Counted from the first letter of the stretch, positions 22,376 through 30,520 are shown. The stretch: 41,167 nt of DNA from CAWULT01 sp963923455 (GCA_963923455.1 CAWULT010000033.1:1-41167); one strand, 5' to 3'. A program made the numbers and translations. Notes: generated by a model not told the origin, from the sequence alone.

Positions 22376-22504
22376 ATGACCGAACGCGTGGCCTACTACA
22401 CCTTCCTGGCGATCGTCCTCGGCGGCCTGGCCGTCGTCACGGCCGGCCTGGCCGCAATCGTCGTATTCCTCGTGAAGCAGAACCGCAAGGCCCGCCAGTC
22501 CTGA
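22376..22504 (+). CDS. Small single-span membrane protein (42 aa)
   Basis: MTERVAYYTF is followed by a hydrophobic helix (LAIVLGGLAVVTAGLAAIVV) and a basic end (KQNRKARQS). It has the same plan as the 46-aa protein on the other side of the AlkB-like gene but no clear sequence identity with it. GAGGA lies upstream of the ATG. The family is unknown. Confidence 0.55.
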   Translation: MTERVAYYTFLAIVLGGLAVVTAGLAAIVVFLVKQNRKARQS

Positions 22505-22524
22505 CCGGGCCGCATCCGGAGCGG

Positions 22525-22947
22525 CTACGCCGTGAAGTGCGCGGTCACCCGGGCGACGATCTGCGGATCGGTCAGGTGATCGGCCGACTCGAGCGCCACG
22601 ACCGGTTGCGGGTTCGCCATGGTGTGGGGCAGCCTGGCCTTCAACTCGAGCTTCGCCTCTCCGGGCCCCAGGATCAGCAGCGACGCCGGGTGGCCGAGCC
22701 GGCCGATTACCTCGTCGTAGTACTGCGCGAGCGCGTGGCGGTGCCGTTCCTCCTCGCGCCGCTCGCTGCCGCCGGTCTGCGCGCTGTCGGAACCGGGGTA
22801 CCCGCCTCCACCGCCGACGTGGCGCGCGTGAGTGCCGAGATCCGACTGCACCGTGACCACCTCGGCCCTGCCGGGGACCGCGATGACCGCTCTCTTGTGA
22901 TCGATCCAGACGCCGATGTTCATACCCGTCGGTGCTTCAAGCGCCAT
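22525..22947 (-). CDS. eRF1-domain-like / host-attachment-type protein
   Basis: A 140-residue cytoplasmic protein. An N-terminal strand MNIGVWIDHKRAVIAVP and a C-terminal half (YYDEVIGRLGHPASLLILGPGEAKLELKARLP, then PVVALESADHLTDPQIVARV) match the layout of small bacterial proteins related to eRF1 domain 3 (translational-machinery or host-attachment family). The middle (GGGGGYPGSDSAQTGGSERRE) is a flexible insert. The role is unknown; relatives are suspected in stress or ribosome-linked processes. The start has GAGAGGG upstream. It diverges from a secreted-protein gene across a 261-bp region with overlapping dyads. Confidence 0.6.
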   Translation of the reverse strand: MALEAPTGMNIGVWIDHKRAVIAVPGRAEVVTVQSDLGTHARHVGGGGGYPGSDSAQTGGSERREEERHRHALAQYYDEVIGRLGHPASLLILGPGEAKLELKARLPHTMANPQPVVALESADHLTDPQIVARVTAHFTA

Positions 22948-23033
22948 GCCGCCCTCTCAGTCGCCCCGTCTCCAGGTGGCGACCCGAAAACGTTACCACG
23001 GCCGCCCCGAGCCCGTCGCCGTACCGGAAGGCG

Positions 23034-23070
23034 CCGTGGGAGATTTTCCGACCCACGGGGACAATCTCCC
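23034..23070. promoter_or_regulatory. Two overlapping, mutually exclusive dyads
   Basis: Dyad 1: CCGTGGG (23034-23040) with CCCACGG (23052-23058). Dyad 2: GGGAGATT (23038-23045) with AATCTCCC (23063-23070). Both are perfect and share 23038-23040, so only one can form in a single strand. They lie about 40-75 bp upstream of a TAACGT box (22995-22990, minus) for the eRF1-like gene, an operator-like position. The rest of the 22948-23208 gap holds this TAACGT box and the TACGAT box described separately. Confidence 0.5.
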
Positions 23071-23173
23071 CCTTCGACTTCCCCCGGGCCGCCCCTTCGG
23101 AGACGATGCGGCGGCGTGCCGGCGACGTAATCGCGGCGGATGGCACACCTCCCCAGGGTCACGCGTCTCGGGG

Positions 23174-23179
23174 TACGAT
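23174..23179 (+). promoter_or_regulatory. -10-like box TACGAT for the 154-aa secreted protein
   Basis: TACGAT in GGGGTACGAT ends 29 nt before ATG 23209. The leader contains AAGGGGGT as a Shine-Dalgarno candidate. Confidence 0.45.
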
Positions 23180-23208
23180 CGTTGCCTGACGAACGAAGGG
23201 GGTGGACG

Positions 23209-23673
23209 ATGGGGCTGAAGCCGACCATGCGGATGGCGCGGGCACTGGCGTGCGGACTGTCGCTGTTGTGGGTGTCGATTGGGGCGCTCGCCGCGCAGGC
23301 GACGAAGACCGATCAGGCCAGTACTCCGCTGACCTTCGAGATTCCGAAGGGCGCGACCACGCTCGAAGGGGTTCCGTCGGTCCGGGTGGACCTGTCGGCC
23401 GAGAGTTCCACTCGCCGTGTCCTCGGCAAGGACGAGGCGGCCAGGAACAAGCTGAACATCAAGGTGAAGAACGGACAGTTCTTCTGGGCCAGCCACGAGA
23501 ACGAGCCCCTGTCGCTGCAGCGGTCGGGCGAGTTCACGTTCCTGTCGTCGACCCCCGGCAACTACATCAGCATGCGGCGCGTGAACGACAAGATCACCTA
23601 CGTGGCGCACCTGGACGACAAGGGCCGGTACATCACCTACTTCGGCGAACTGCGGATCGTGCTGGGCAAGTAA
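23209..23673 (+). CDS. Secreted protein of unknown function
   Basis: A 154-residue protein with a signal peptide (MRMARALACGLSLLWVSIG, cleavage near ALAAQA; ATG 23227 is an alternative start). The mature part is beta-rich: LTFEIPKGATTLEGVPSVRV, LNIKVKNGQFFWASHENEP, SGEFTFLSSTPGNYISMRRV, YVAHLDDKGRYITYFGELR. I do not recognise a family. The truncated-hemoglobin gene follows after 2 bp, so the two are co-transcribed. Confidence 0.7.
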   Translation: MGLKPTMRMARALACGLSLLWVSIGALAAQATKTDQASTPLTFEIPKGATTLEGVPSVRVDLSAESSTRRVLGKDEAARNKLNIKVKNGQFFWASHENEPLSLQRSGEFTFLSSTPGNYISMRRVNDKITYVAHLDDKGRYITYFGELRIVLGK

Positions 23674-23675
23674 TC

Positions 23676-24053
23676 GTGGACGACACGGACATCTACGCGT
23701 CGATCGGCGAGGAGGGCTTCACCCGCCTCGTCGCCGCCTTCTACCGGCAGGTCAAGACCGACGACCTGCTGGCGCCGATGTATCCACCCGACGACATGGA
23801 GGGAGCCGAACAGCGGCTGCGCGACTTCCTCGTGGGCCGCTTCGGCGGACCGCCGCGCTACATCGAGCAGCGGGGGCACCCGCGCCTGCGGATGCGGCAC
23901 ATGCCGTTCCCGGTGACGCCGGCCGCCCGCGACCGCTGGGTCCAGTTGATGACCAACGCCCTCAACGAGGCCGACCTCCCCATCGACGCCGCCTCGATGC
24001 TGCACGAGTTCTTCGACCAGGTGGCCACGATGATGATCAACCAGCGGGACTGA
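23676..24053 (+). CDS. Group II truncated hemoglobin (trHbO-like)
   Basis: A 125-residue globin starting with GTG. Group II landmarks are IYASIGEEGFTRLVAAFY with B10 Tyr (Y23), PMYPPDDMEGAEQRLRDFLVGRFGGP, the proximal His H75 in RMRHMPFPV, and the G8 Trp (W88) in RDRWVQLM. Such proteins bind O2 or NO and detoxify or transfer these gases in the cytoplasm. It begins 2 bp after the secreted-protein gene and is followed by a hairpin. Confidence 0.92.
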   Translation: MDDTDIYASIGEEGFTRLVAAFYRQVKTDDLLAPMYPPDDMEGAEQRLRDFLVGRFGGPPRYIEQRGHPRLRMRHMPFPVTPAARDRWVQLMTNALNEADLPIDAASMLHEFFDQVATMMINQRD

Positions 24054-24067
24054 GCACGGGCCTGTCC

Positions 24068-24084
24068 GGCCGGCGGAGCCGGCC
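24068..24084 (+). terminator. Hairpin after the globin gene
   Basis: Perfect arms GGCCGGC (24068-24074) and GCCGGCC (24078-24084) with a GGA loop, 14 bp after the stop. No T tract follows. Confidence 0.4.
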
Positions 24085-24141
24085 TCCTGACGCGTCCCGC
24101 CACCAGGGCCGCCCTGGCGTGCCCCCTCCCCGGTTGTTTGC

Positions 24142-24147
24142 GATAAT
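24142..24147 (+). promoter_or_regulatory. -10-like box GATAAT before cobS
   Basis: GATAAT (5 of 6 to TATAAT) ends 11 nt before ATG 24159, with no Shine-Dalgarno sequence between them. A leader of only a few bases is predicted. Confidence 0.5.
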
Positions 24148-24158
24148 CATCGAAGTAC

Positions 24159-25163
24159 ATGGACACGACATCGCTGCAGCCACAGGCCGCCAGGACGGCG
24201 GCCGACATGCCGGACATCACCGTCTCGGCGCGGGAACTCTTCAAGATCGACACCGACCTGATGGTGCCGGCGTTCTCGACGACCGACGAGCACGTTCCGC
24301 CGCTCGACCCCGACTACGTCTTCGACCGCAGCACGACGCTGGCGCTGCTGGCCGGCTTCCTGCACAACCGGCGGGTGCTGGTCCAGGGGCGTCACGGGAC
24401 CGGCAAGTCGAGCCACGTCGAGCAGGTGGCGGCCCGGCTGAACTGGCCGTGCGTCCGCGTCAACCTGGACGGTCACGTCACCCGCATGGACCTCATCGGC
24501 AAGGACGCGATCGTCATCCGCGACGGCAAGCAGATCACCGAGTTCCAGCCCGGCATGCTCACGTGGGCGCTGCAGCGTCCGTGCGCGATCGTCTTCGACG
24601 AATACGACGCGGGCCGGCCCGACGTGATGTTCGTCATCCAGCGCGTGCTCGAGGTCGAGGGGCGGCTGACGCTGCTCGACCAGAGCACCGTGATTCACCC
24701 GCACCCCGCGTTCCGGGTGTTCGCGACGGCCAACACGATCGGCCTCGGCGACGCGAGCGGCCTCTACCACGGCACCCAGGCCCTGAATCAGGGCCAGATG
24801 GACCGCTGGAACATCGTCGTCACGCTGAACTACCTCGAACACGATCGCGAGGTGGACGTCGTGCTGGCGCGGTGCCCGGAGTACCGCACCCCCGAGGGCC
24901 GCGAGCGCGTCAGCGCGATGGTGGCGCTGGCCAATCTGACCCGCCGCGGCTTCGAGGACGGCGACCTCTCGACCGTGATGTCGCCGCGCACTGTCGTCAC
25001 GTGGGCGGAGAACACGACGCTGTTCCACGACGTCGGCCTCGCCTTCCGTCTCACGTACCTGAACCGCTGCGACGAGGACGAGCGGACGCTGGTGGCCGAG
25101 TACTACCAGCGGTGCATGGGGGAAGAGCTGCCCGACGATCGGCGGGGCCCCGGCCTTCGCTAG
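24159..25163 (+). CDS. cobS: CobS-like AAA+ ATPase
   Basis: A 334-residue MoxR-class AAA+ protein. The N-terminus PDITVSARELFKIDTDLMVPAF and PPLDPDYVFDRSTTLALLAGF match CobS of aerobic cobaltochelatase. Walker A is GRHGTGKS (77-84), Walker B is CAIVFDEYDAG (142-152), and sensor 1 is VFATANTIG. In cobalamin synthesis CobS forms a ring with CobT and powers cobalt insertion into hydrogenobyrinic acid a,c-diamide by CobN. No CobN or other cobalamin gene is in this window, so the true partner is unknown. cobT follows after 11 bp. Confidence 0.9.
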   Translation: MDTTSLQPQAARTAADMPDITVSARELFKIDTDLMVPAFSTTDEHVPPLDPDYVFDRSTTLALLAGFLHNRRVLVQGRHGTGKSSHVEQVAARLNWPCVRVNLDGHVTRMDLIGKDAIVIRDGKQITEFQPGMLTWALQRPCAIVFDEYDAGRPDVMFVIQRVLEVEGRLTLLDQSTVIHPHPAFRVFATANTIGLGDASGLYHGTQALNQGQMDRWNIVVTLNYLEHDREVDVVLARCPEYRTPEGRERVSAMVALANLTRRGFEDGDLSTVMSPRTVVTWAENTTLFHDVGLAFRLTYLNRCDEDERTLVAEYYQRCMGEELPDDRRGPGLR

Positions 25164-25174
25164 CGCGCTGCGCC

Positions 25175-26815
25175 ATGCCTCCGAGCCCGTTTCCGCCGCG
25201 AACGGTCGAGGCCGTCGAGACGTGCACACGCACGCTCGCCGGCTCTGACGCCGGAGGCTCCCTCGAGCGCGCCAACGCCGGCACGATCGGCGGCCTGCGA
25301 GCCTACGCGGATCGCCTCGCGCTGCGGCAGCGCTTCCACAGCCCCGGCACCCATCACAAGAACCGGCCCGCCGACGCCGTGGCCGCCGACCTGTACGCGG
25401 CGCTCGAGCTCGCCCGTCTCGACGCGCGCGGCGTGCGGTGGCTGCGCGGCGTCGGGCGCAACCTGCTGAACCACCCGGGCCTCGAGCCCGACGCGCCGCG
25501 CTGGCTGGCGTTCGAAGCGTTCAGCGGACAGGCAGCGCCCGCCGAGAAGGCCGCCGGCGTCGCCGCCCTCCGCTCGGCGCTGCCGCGCGCCGTGCTCGAC
25601 GGGCTGGCCGCGCTGGCGCCACTCATCGCGGATCAGGCCCGCTTTTCGCCGGCCGCCTCCGCGTGGGCCACCGGCGCCGCGCCGAAGCTCCCGAAGGCCC
25701 AGGCCACGACCTCGAACGCGAAGACCTTTCCGCTGCCCACCCGCGTCACCGAGGTGCACAAGCGGCGGGACTCGACCGGCGCGACCGGCAACAAGAAGGC
25801 CAAGCGGGATCTGACGACCGAGGACGGCGGCGGCGAGTCCCACCTGACGGGCAACGAGGCCGGTCCGGTCGAGGCCACCGGGCCGGACTACCACGCCTTC
25901 ACGACCGCCTACGACCGCGTCGTCACGGCGTCGTCGCTGGCCACGCGCGAGGAACTGGCGCAGCTGCGCGTCGCGCTCGACGCAGACCTCAGCGCCATCC
26001 GTTCCGTCGTCGCCCGCCTGGCCAAGCGACTCCTCCGCGTGCTGATGGCGCGGCAGCAGCGCGTCTGGAAGTTCGACCAGGAGGAGGGCTACATCGACGG
26101 CTCGCGCCTGGCGTCGCTCGTGGCCACGCGCGGGCGCGCGCACCCGTTCAAGGTCGAGGCCGAGTCGCAGTTCCCCGGCACGGTCGTCACGCTGCTCATC
26201 GACCACTCGGGCTCCATGCGCGGCCGGCCGATGAAGATCGCGGCGCTGACGGTGGAGATCTTCGCGCGCGTCCTCGAGCGCTGCAACGTGCGCTGCGAGG
26301 TGCTCGGCTTCACGACCCGCGACTGGAACGGCGGCGAGCCCGCCAGGGAATGGGCCGAGGCCGGCTACCCCGAGAATCCGGGGCGGCTGAACGGACTCGA
26401 GCACATCATCGTCAAGGGGGCCGACGTGCCGTGGCGGCGGGCCCGGCTCGGCCTGGGCCTGTTCATGCGCGACGGGATGCTCAAGGAGAACATCGACGGC
26501 GAGGCGCTCAACTGGGCGCACGGCCGGCTGATGGCCCGCGCCGAGCCGCGCCGCATCCTGGTCGTGATCTCCGACGGCACGCCGATGGACGAGGCGACGA
26601 TGGCCGCCAACGGTCACGAATATCTCGACCGCCACCTGCAGATCACCGTCCGGCAGATCGAGCAGAAGTCGCCCGTGCAGCTGGCCGCGATCGGCATCGG
26701 CCACAACGTCGGCTACATCTACGAGAACGCGACGACGATCCAGAAGATCGACGACCTCGGGCCGGCCCTCACCGAGAAGCTTTTGAAGCTGTTCGACGCC
26801 CCCGGTCGACGCTGA
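25175..26815 (+). CDS. cobT: CobT-like VWA protein
   Basis: A 546-residue protein, a normal size for CobT. The N-terminal helical half holds RYVxx-type Arg/Ala-rich helices and a charged spacer (about residues 190-245). The C-terminal von Willebrand A domain starts near residue 330, with MIDAS motif DHSGSM (343-348) and SDGTPMDEATM further on. The segment ARVLERCNVRCEVLGFTTRDWNGG is typical of CobT. It should pair with CobS as an ATPase-VWA chaperone for metal insertion. The ATG at 25175 is the first start after the CobS stop. The longer open frame upstream overlaps cobS out of frame. Confidence 0.9.
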   Translation: MPPSPFPPRTVEAVETCTRTLAGSDAGGSLERANAGTIGGLRAYADRLALRQRFHSPGTHHKNRPADAVAADLYAALELARLDARGVRWLRGVGRNLLNHPGLEPDAPRWLAFEAFSGQAAPAEKAAGVAALRSALPRAVLDGLAALAPLIADQARFSPAASAWATGAAPKLPKAQATTSNAKTFPLPTRVTEVHKRRDSTGATGNKKAKRDLTTEDGGGESHLTGNEAGPVEATGPDYHAFTTAYDRVVTASSLATREELAQLRVALDADLSAIRSVVARLAKRLLRVLMARQQRVWKFDQEEGYIDGSRLASLVATRGRAHPFKVEAESQFPGTVVTLLIDHSGSMRGRPMKIAALTVEIFARVLERCNVRCEVLGFTTRDWNGGEPAREWAEAGYPENPGRLNGLEHIIVKGADVPWRRARLGLGLFMRDGMLKENIDGEALNWAHGRLMARAEPRRILVVISDGTPMDEATMAANGHEYLDRHLQITVRQIEQKSPVQLAAIGIGHNVGYIYENATTIQKIDDLGPALTEKLLKLFDAPGRR

Positions 26816-26831
26816 CCGCGTCGCCAGCCGG

Positions 26832-27395
26832 CTAGAACAGCGTGAGCTGCACGCCGCTCGCGCCCTCGATCGCGAGCAGCCGCCGCTTCGTGACGATGCC
26901 GCCGGCGCCGGAGAAACCTCGCAGGTCGCCGCCCGCGGCCAGCACGCGGTGACACGGCACGATGAGAGGAATCGGGTTGCGGCCGAGCGCCTGGCCCACC
27001 GCCCGGGACGCCCCGACGTCGCCGAGGTCTCGGGCGATGTCGCCGTAGGTGCGGGTCGAGCCCGGAGGAATCGCGCAGGTCAGATCGTAGACCCGGCGGT
27101 GGAACTCCGGCACGTCGGTCAGGTCGAGCGGGAGCGTCGAGAAGTCGGGCCGCCCGCCGGCGAGGAGCGCCGCGATTTCCACCGCCGCGCGGACGACGAA
27201 GGCGGGCGGCGTCACACCGGTCGGCTCGACGGCGTCGGGCCACCGGTGCCGGCACCGGGCGCGGGTCGTCGCCACCTTGGCCGACGGCAGTTCGACGCCC
27301 ACGATCGCCTCGCCGCGCCACGCGACCGCGCACGGCCCGATCGCCGTGTCGAAGAGCGTGAAGGCCTCCGCCGCGCGCCGTGCTCCGGTCGTCAT
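26832..27395 (-). CDS. ogt: Methylated-DNA-[protein]-cysteine S-methyltransferase
   Basis: A 187-residue suicide repair protein that takes methyl groups from O6-methylguanine. The active site is PCHRV with nucleophile C148, inside NPIPLIVPCHRVLAAGGDLRGFSG. The recognition helix segment TYGDIARDLGDVGASRAVGQALGRN lies just before. The N-terminal domain is of Ogt type, with no Ada-type Cys4 domain. It is the last gene of a minus-strand run, starting 4 bp after the VOC stop, and converges on cobT. Confidence 0.95.
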   Translation of the reverse strand: MTTGARRAAEAFTLFDTAIGPCAVAWRGEAIVGVELPSAKVATTRARCRHRWPDAVEPTGVTPPAFVVRAAVEIAALLAGGRPDFSTLPLDLTDVPEFHRRVYDLTCAIPPGSTRTYGDIARDLGDVGASRAVGQALGRNPIPLIVPCHRVLAAGGDLRGFSGAGGIVTKRRLLAIEGASGVQLTLF

Positions 27396-27399
27396 GCGA

Positions 27400-27915
27400 T
27401 CAGGCCTCGTAGTACTGCTTGTACATCCCGCGCCGGAACAGCCATCCGCCGAGCGGCCCCAGCCACTTCACGACGTGGTACATGTAGCCGAGCTCGATCA
27501 GCTCGATCAGGTTGCCGTCGAAGTCGCGGCAGAAGAAGAACCAGTGCCCGCGCGGCGACTGCTCGGGCGTCCCCAGGCACTCCACTCCCTTGGCCGTCAG
27601 GCGGGCGTGCCACGCGTGGATGTGGCGCACGTCCAGGCAGAAGTGCGTGAGGCCGACCTGGTTCCACGGGATCGCCACCGCCGCGAGCCGGGGCTGGAAC
27701 TCGAAGATCTCGAGCACGCCGCCTCCCGGCACCCGGATCCATCCGATCTTGCAGCGCGGCGCCTCGCCGTCGACGCCGAAGAAGCTCCGCACGCGCTCCG
27801 GCGGCGTGTCCGCCACGCCGACCAGCGGCGCGCCGAAGACGTCCGCGTAGAACTGGACGGCCTTCGAAAAGCTCGAAACGGTGATGCCGACGTGGCTGAA
27901 CGAGCGCGCTTTCAC
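27400..27915 (-). CDS. VOC family protein (glyoxalase/dioxygenase fold)
   Basis: A 171-residue protein with two beta-alpha-beta-beta-beta modules. Candidate metal ligands are H8 (FSHVGITV), a His in LTHFCLDV and Glu in GNLIELIEL. The C-terminal tail (MYHVVKWLGPLGGWLFRRGMYKQYY) is a basic, aromatic extension not usual in glyoxalase I. The reaction cannot be told. It starts with GTG at 27915 with GGGGGAG upstream. It lies 24 bp after the GMC gene in the same operon. Confidence 0.85.
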   Translation of the reverse strand: MKARSFSHVGITVSSFSKAVQFYADVFGAPLVGVADTPPERVRSFFGVDGEAPRCKIGWIRVPGGGVLEIFEFQPRLAAVAIPWNQVGLTHFCLDVRHIHAWHARLTAKGVECLGTPEQSPRGHWFFFCRDFDGNLIELIELGYMYHVVKWLGPLGGWLFRRGMYKQYYEA

Positions 27916-27939
27916 GTGTCTGTCTCCCCCGCGCCGGCG

Positions 27940-29457
27940 TCAGTGCGCCAGGCGCGTCTCACGGATGTGGTCGGCCACGCGCAGGGCCTGCGCGATGATC
28001 GTCAGCGCCGGGTTCACCGCCGCCGACGACGGGAAGAACGACGCGTCGACGACGTACAGGTTGTCGACGTCGTGCGCCCGGCAGAAGGTGTCCAGCACGG
28101 AGGTCCGCGGATCGGTGCCGAAGACCAGCGTTCCGCACTGGTGGGTGGTGTTCCGGCTCTTGTGCGAGTGCGTCATGACCACCCAGAATCCGAGGCGCTT
28201 CAGCATCCGGGTGGCTTCGTGGACGAGCCGGTCGTGCGCGCGGACGTTGTTCGGCCGGTAGTGGAGCTGGATGCGGCCGTCGGCCGCCACCGTCACCCGA
28301 TTGTCCTCGTGCGGGAGGTCCTCGGTCATCGCGAGCCAGTCCACGCCGCGCGCCACCCAGGCCTCGTAGGCCCAGAGCGGAATCCACGGCACGACGATCT
28401 GCGCCATCACGCCGTGCGTCCGCCCCTGTGACTGGATCTGGCCCAGCGGATGGCGCGTGCCGGGCCCGCGGAAGTAGAAGTCGTTGATCGCCACCGTCTT
28501 CTGGAACACCGTCGGATTCTTCCGGAAGGGATGGAAGCCCTGCATCATCGTCGCGAGGTGGGCCATGTAGCGGCGCCCGACGAGCCCCGACGAATTGGCC
28601 AGTCCGGCCGGATGGCGGTCGCTCGCCGACCGCAGCAGCAGCGCCGCCGAGTTGACCGCGCCGCACGAGACGATCACCAGCGGCGCCTCGACGCGGCGCA
28701 CCTGGCCGTCGCGCTGCACCTCGACGCCCTCGACGCGCTGCCCCGAGCGGTCGACGAGCACCCGGCGGGCGTAGCTGCGGGTCCACAGGGTCACCGCCGG
28801 ATGCTGCAGCGCCGGGCGCACGCAGCACACCTCGGCCTCGCTCTTCGCATGCACCTTGCACGGGAAGGAATTGCAGGTGTTGCACAGGATGCAGCCGCCC
28901 GGCTCGCCGGGCCGCAGCAGACCCAGCGGCAGCGGGGACGGGTGCAAGCCCTGCCGCCGCAGCTGCTCCACGAGTTCGGCCATCCGCGGGGCGTGCGGCA
29001 CCGGCGGGTACGGATACGGCCCGCGCGGCGGCTCGGTGGGATCCGCGTCGTGCTGGCCGTGCACCTGGTACAGCCGCTCCGCCCGGTCGTAGTACGGGGC
29101 CAGCGCCTCGTAGGTGATGGGCCAGGCCGGAGAGACGCCGTCCTCGTGCTCGAGCACGTCGAAGTCCTCGCGGCGCAGGCGGTACAGCACGCTGCCCCAG
29201 TACTTCGAGTTGCCGCCCACGTTGTAATGGGTGTAGGGCTGGAACAGCTGGCCGTCGGCGTCGAGCCACCGCTCCGTCGCCCGGTACCTGAGCTGCCGCC
29301 ACACCGCGTCCGGATCCCAATTCTCGGGTTCCTGGGGCACGACATCGCCGCGTTCCACGATCAGGATCCGCGCCCCGGTGGGCGCCAGCGCGTGGGCCAT
29401 GGTGCCGCCCCCGGCGCCGCTGCCGACGATGATGACGTCGAATCGGTCGGTCTGCAT
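27940..29457 (-). CDS. GMC family FAD oxidoreductase
   Basis: A 505-residue flavoprotein that oxidises an alcohol or sugar. The dinucleotide-binding motif is VIIVGSGAGGGTMAHAL (8-24). Substrate-domain landmarks are YNVGGNSKYWGSVLYRLR, NTCNSFPCKVHAKSEAEV with four Cys in the IL-CNTCNSFPCK region, VSCGAVNSAALLLRSAS, and the C-terminal GMC signature NLYVVDASFFPSSAAVNPALTI. The His-x-Cys-Gly end, NTTHQCGTLVFG, is also typical. It follows the Gfo/Idh gene by 13 bp, so they may process the same carbohydrate-like substrate in steps. Confidence 0.93.
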   Translation of the reverse strand: MQTDRFDVIIVGSGAGGGTMAHALAPTGARILIVERGDVVPQEPENWDPDAVWRQLRYRATERWLDADGQLFQPYTHYNVGGNSKYWGSVLYRLRREDFDVLEHEDGVSPAWPITYEALAPYYDRAERLYQVHGQHDADPTEPPRGPYPYPPVPHAPRMAELVEQLRRQGLHPSPLPLGLLRPGEPGGCILCNTCNSFPCKVHAKSEAEVCCVRPALQHPAVTLWTRSYARRVLVDRSGQRVEGVEVQRDGQVRRVEAPLVIVSCGAVNSAALLLRSASDRHPAGLANSSGLVGRRYMAHLATMMQGFHPFRKNPTVFQKTVAINDFYFRGPGTRHPLGQIQSQGRTHGVMAQIVVPWIPLWAYEAWVARGVDWLAMTEDLPHEDNRVTVAADGRIQLHYRPNNVRAHDRLVHEATRMLKRLGFWVVMTHSHKSRNTTHQCGTLVFGTDPRTSVLDTFCRAHDVDNLYVVDASFFPSSAAVNPALTIIAQALRVADHIRETRLAH

Positions 29458-29470
29458 GGACGGGCGGCGC

Positions 29471-30487
29471 CTACGGTGTCACGACGACCTGCCCGCGCTG
29501 CCCCACGCTGGCGTAGATGGCGTCCATCAGTCGCTGGTCCTCGATGGCGCGCTCGAGGGACATCTCCGGCTGCCGCCCGGCGCGGATCGACGCCACGAAG
29601 TCGCGGTACATCGCCTTGTACCCGCGGATGTCGGTGAAGCCCGGGAACACGATCCGCGGCAGCCCGCGGCCGCGGACCAGCAGGACGGACCCGTTCGACT
29701 CGAACGTGATCACGCCCTCGCGCCCGAAGAGCTTCGACAGTCGCAGGCCCATCAACAGCGAGGGCACCTCGCGCGAATAGTAGAGCGTGCCCACCGCGCC
29801 GTTGTCGTAGGTGAAGGCCGCCATCATGCTCTTGAGCCGCCTGTCCGGCCCGCTGGCCTCGGACAGCGTTGGCCGGAAGCCGTGGATGGCGGTGATCGCC
29901 GGCCCGAGGCAGCCGGCCAGGTGCAGCCAGTGGATGCCCTCCTCGAAGAAGGCGTCGCCACCGGCCATCGTCTCGTCGTTGCGCCAGTCGTCGGCGGCCT
30001 TGAACTTCCGCGCGATGGTCGTGAAGTGGGCGAAGACCATCTCGCCGATGACGCCCTCGGCCAGCAGGCGGCGCAACCGGACCGCCAGCGGCTTGTAATG
30101 ATCGTTCTCCCCCACCAGGACCACGCGGCCCGCGCGATCACGCGCCGCAACCGCGGCGCGGTAGTCCGCCATCGCCGGGTAGGCCGGCTTCTCGACGAGC
30201 ACGTGCTTGCCGGCCGCCAGCGCGCGTTGCGTCAGGTCGAGGTGAAACCGGGGCGGTACCGCGATCACCACGGCGTCGACCCGGGGATCCTCGATGGCCT
30301 CGGCGTAGTCGCCGTAGCTGGCAAAGCCACGGTAGCGGCGCTGGAAGTCCTCGGCCTTCGCCCGCTCGCGGCTGGCGTACGCGCAGACGACGTCGTCGGG
30401 CAGCGCCTTCAGGTGCCGGCTGTGGACGCGCGTGATGAAGCCGCAGCCGAGAAAGGCGACGCGAACGGGCTCGTGCGGCGTGGGCAT
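29471..30487 (-). CDS. Gfo/Idh/MocA family oxidoreductase
   Basis: A 338-residue NAD(P)-dependent sugar oxidoreductase. The Rossmann motif VAFLGCGFITRVHSRHLKAL is near residues 9-28, the dinucleotide-domain segment is VDAVVIAVPPRFHLDLTQRAL, and the family EKPA catalytic motif is in GKHVLVEKPAYPAMADY. I chose ATG 30487 because upstream sequence carries a TATGAT box and no Shine-Dalgarno sequence for a longer protein. It heads the operon with GMC, VOC and Ogt. Confidence 0.92.
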   Translation of the reverse strand: MPTPHEPVRVAFLGCGFITRVHSRHLKALPDDVVCAYASRERAKAEDFQRRYRGFASYGDYAEAIEDPRVDAVVIAVPPRFHLDLTQRALAAGKHVLVEKPAYPAMADYRAAVAARDRAGRVVLVGENDHYKPLAVRLRRLLAEGVIGEMVFAHFTTIARKFKAADDWRNDETMAGGDAFFEEGIHWLHLAGCLGPAITAIHGFRPTLSEASGPDRRLKSMMAAFTYDNGAVGTLYYSREVPSLLMGLRLSKLFGREGVITFESNGSVLLVRGRGLPRIVFPGFTDIRGYKAMYRDFVASIRAGRQPEMSLERAIEDQRLMDAIYASVGQRGQVVVTP

Positions 30488-30514
30488 CAGTGGCGCAACA
30501 TGCGTGCAGCGTTC

Positions 30515-30520
30515 ATCATA
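30515..30520 (-). promoter_or_regulatory. -10-like box TATGAT for the Gfo/Idh-GMC operon
   Basis: On the minus strand TATGAT (5 of 6 to TATAAT; 30520-30515) ends 27 nt before ATG 30487. It lies in the 49-bp gap after the TonB receptor stop, so the operon likely starts here. Confidence 0.5.
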
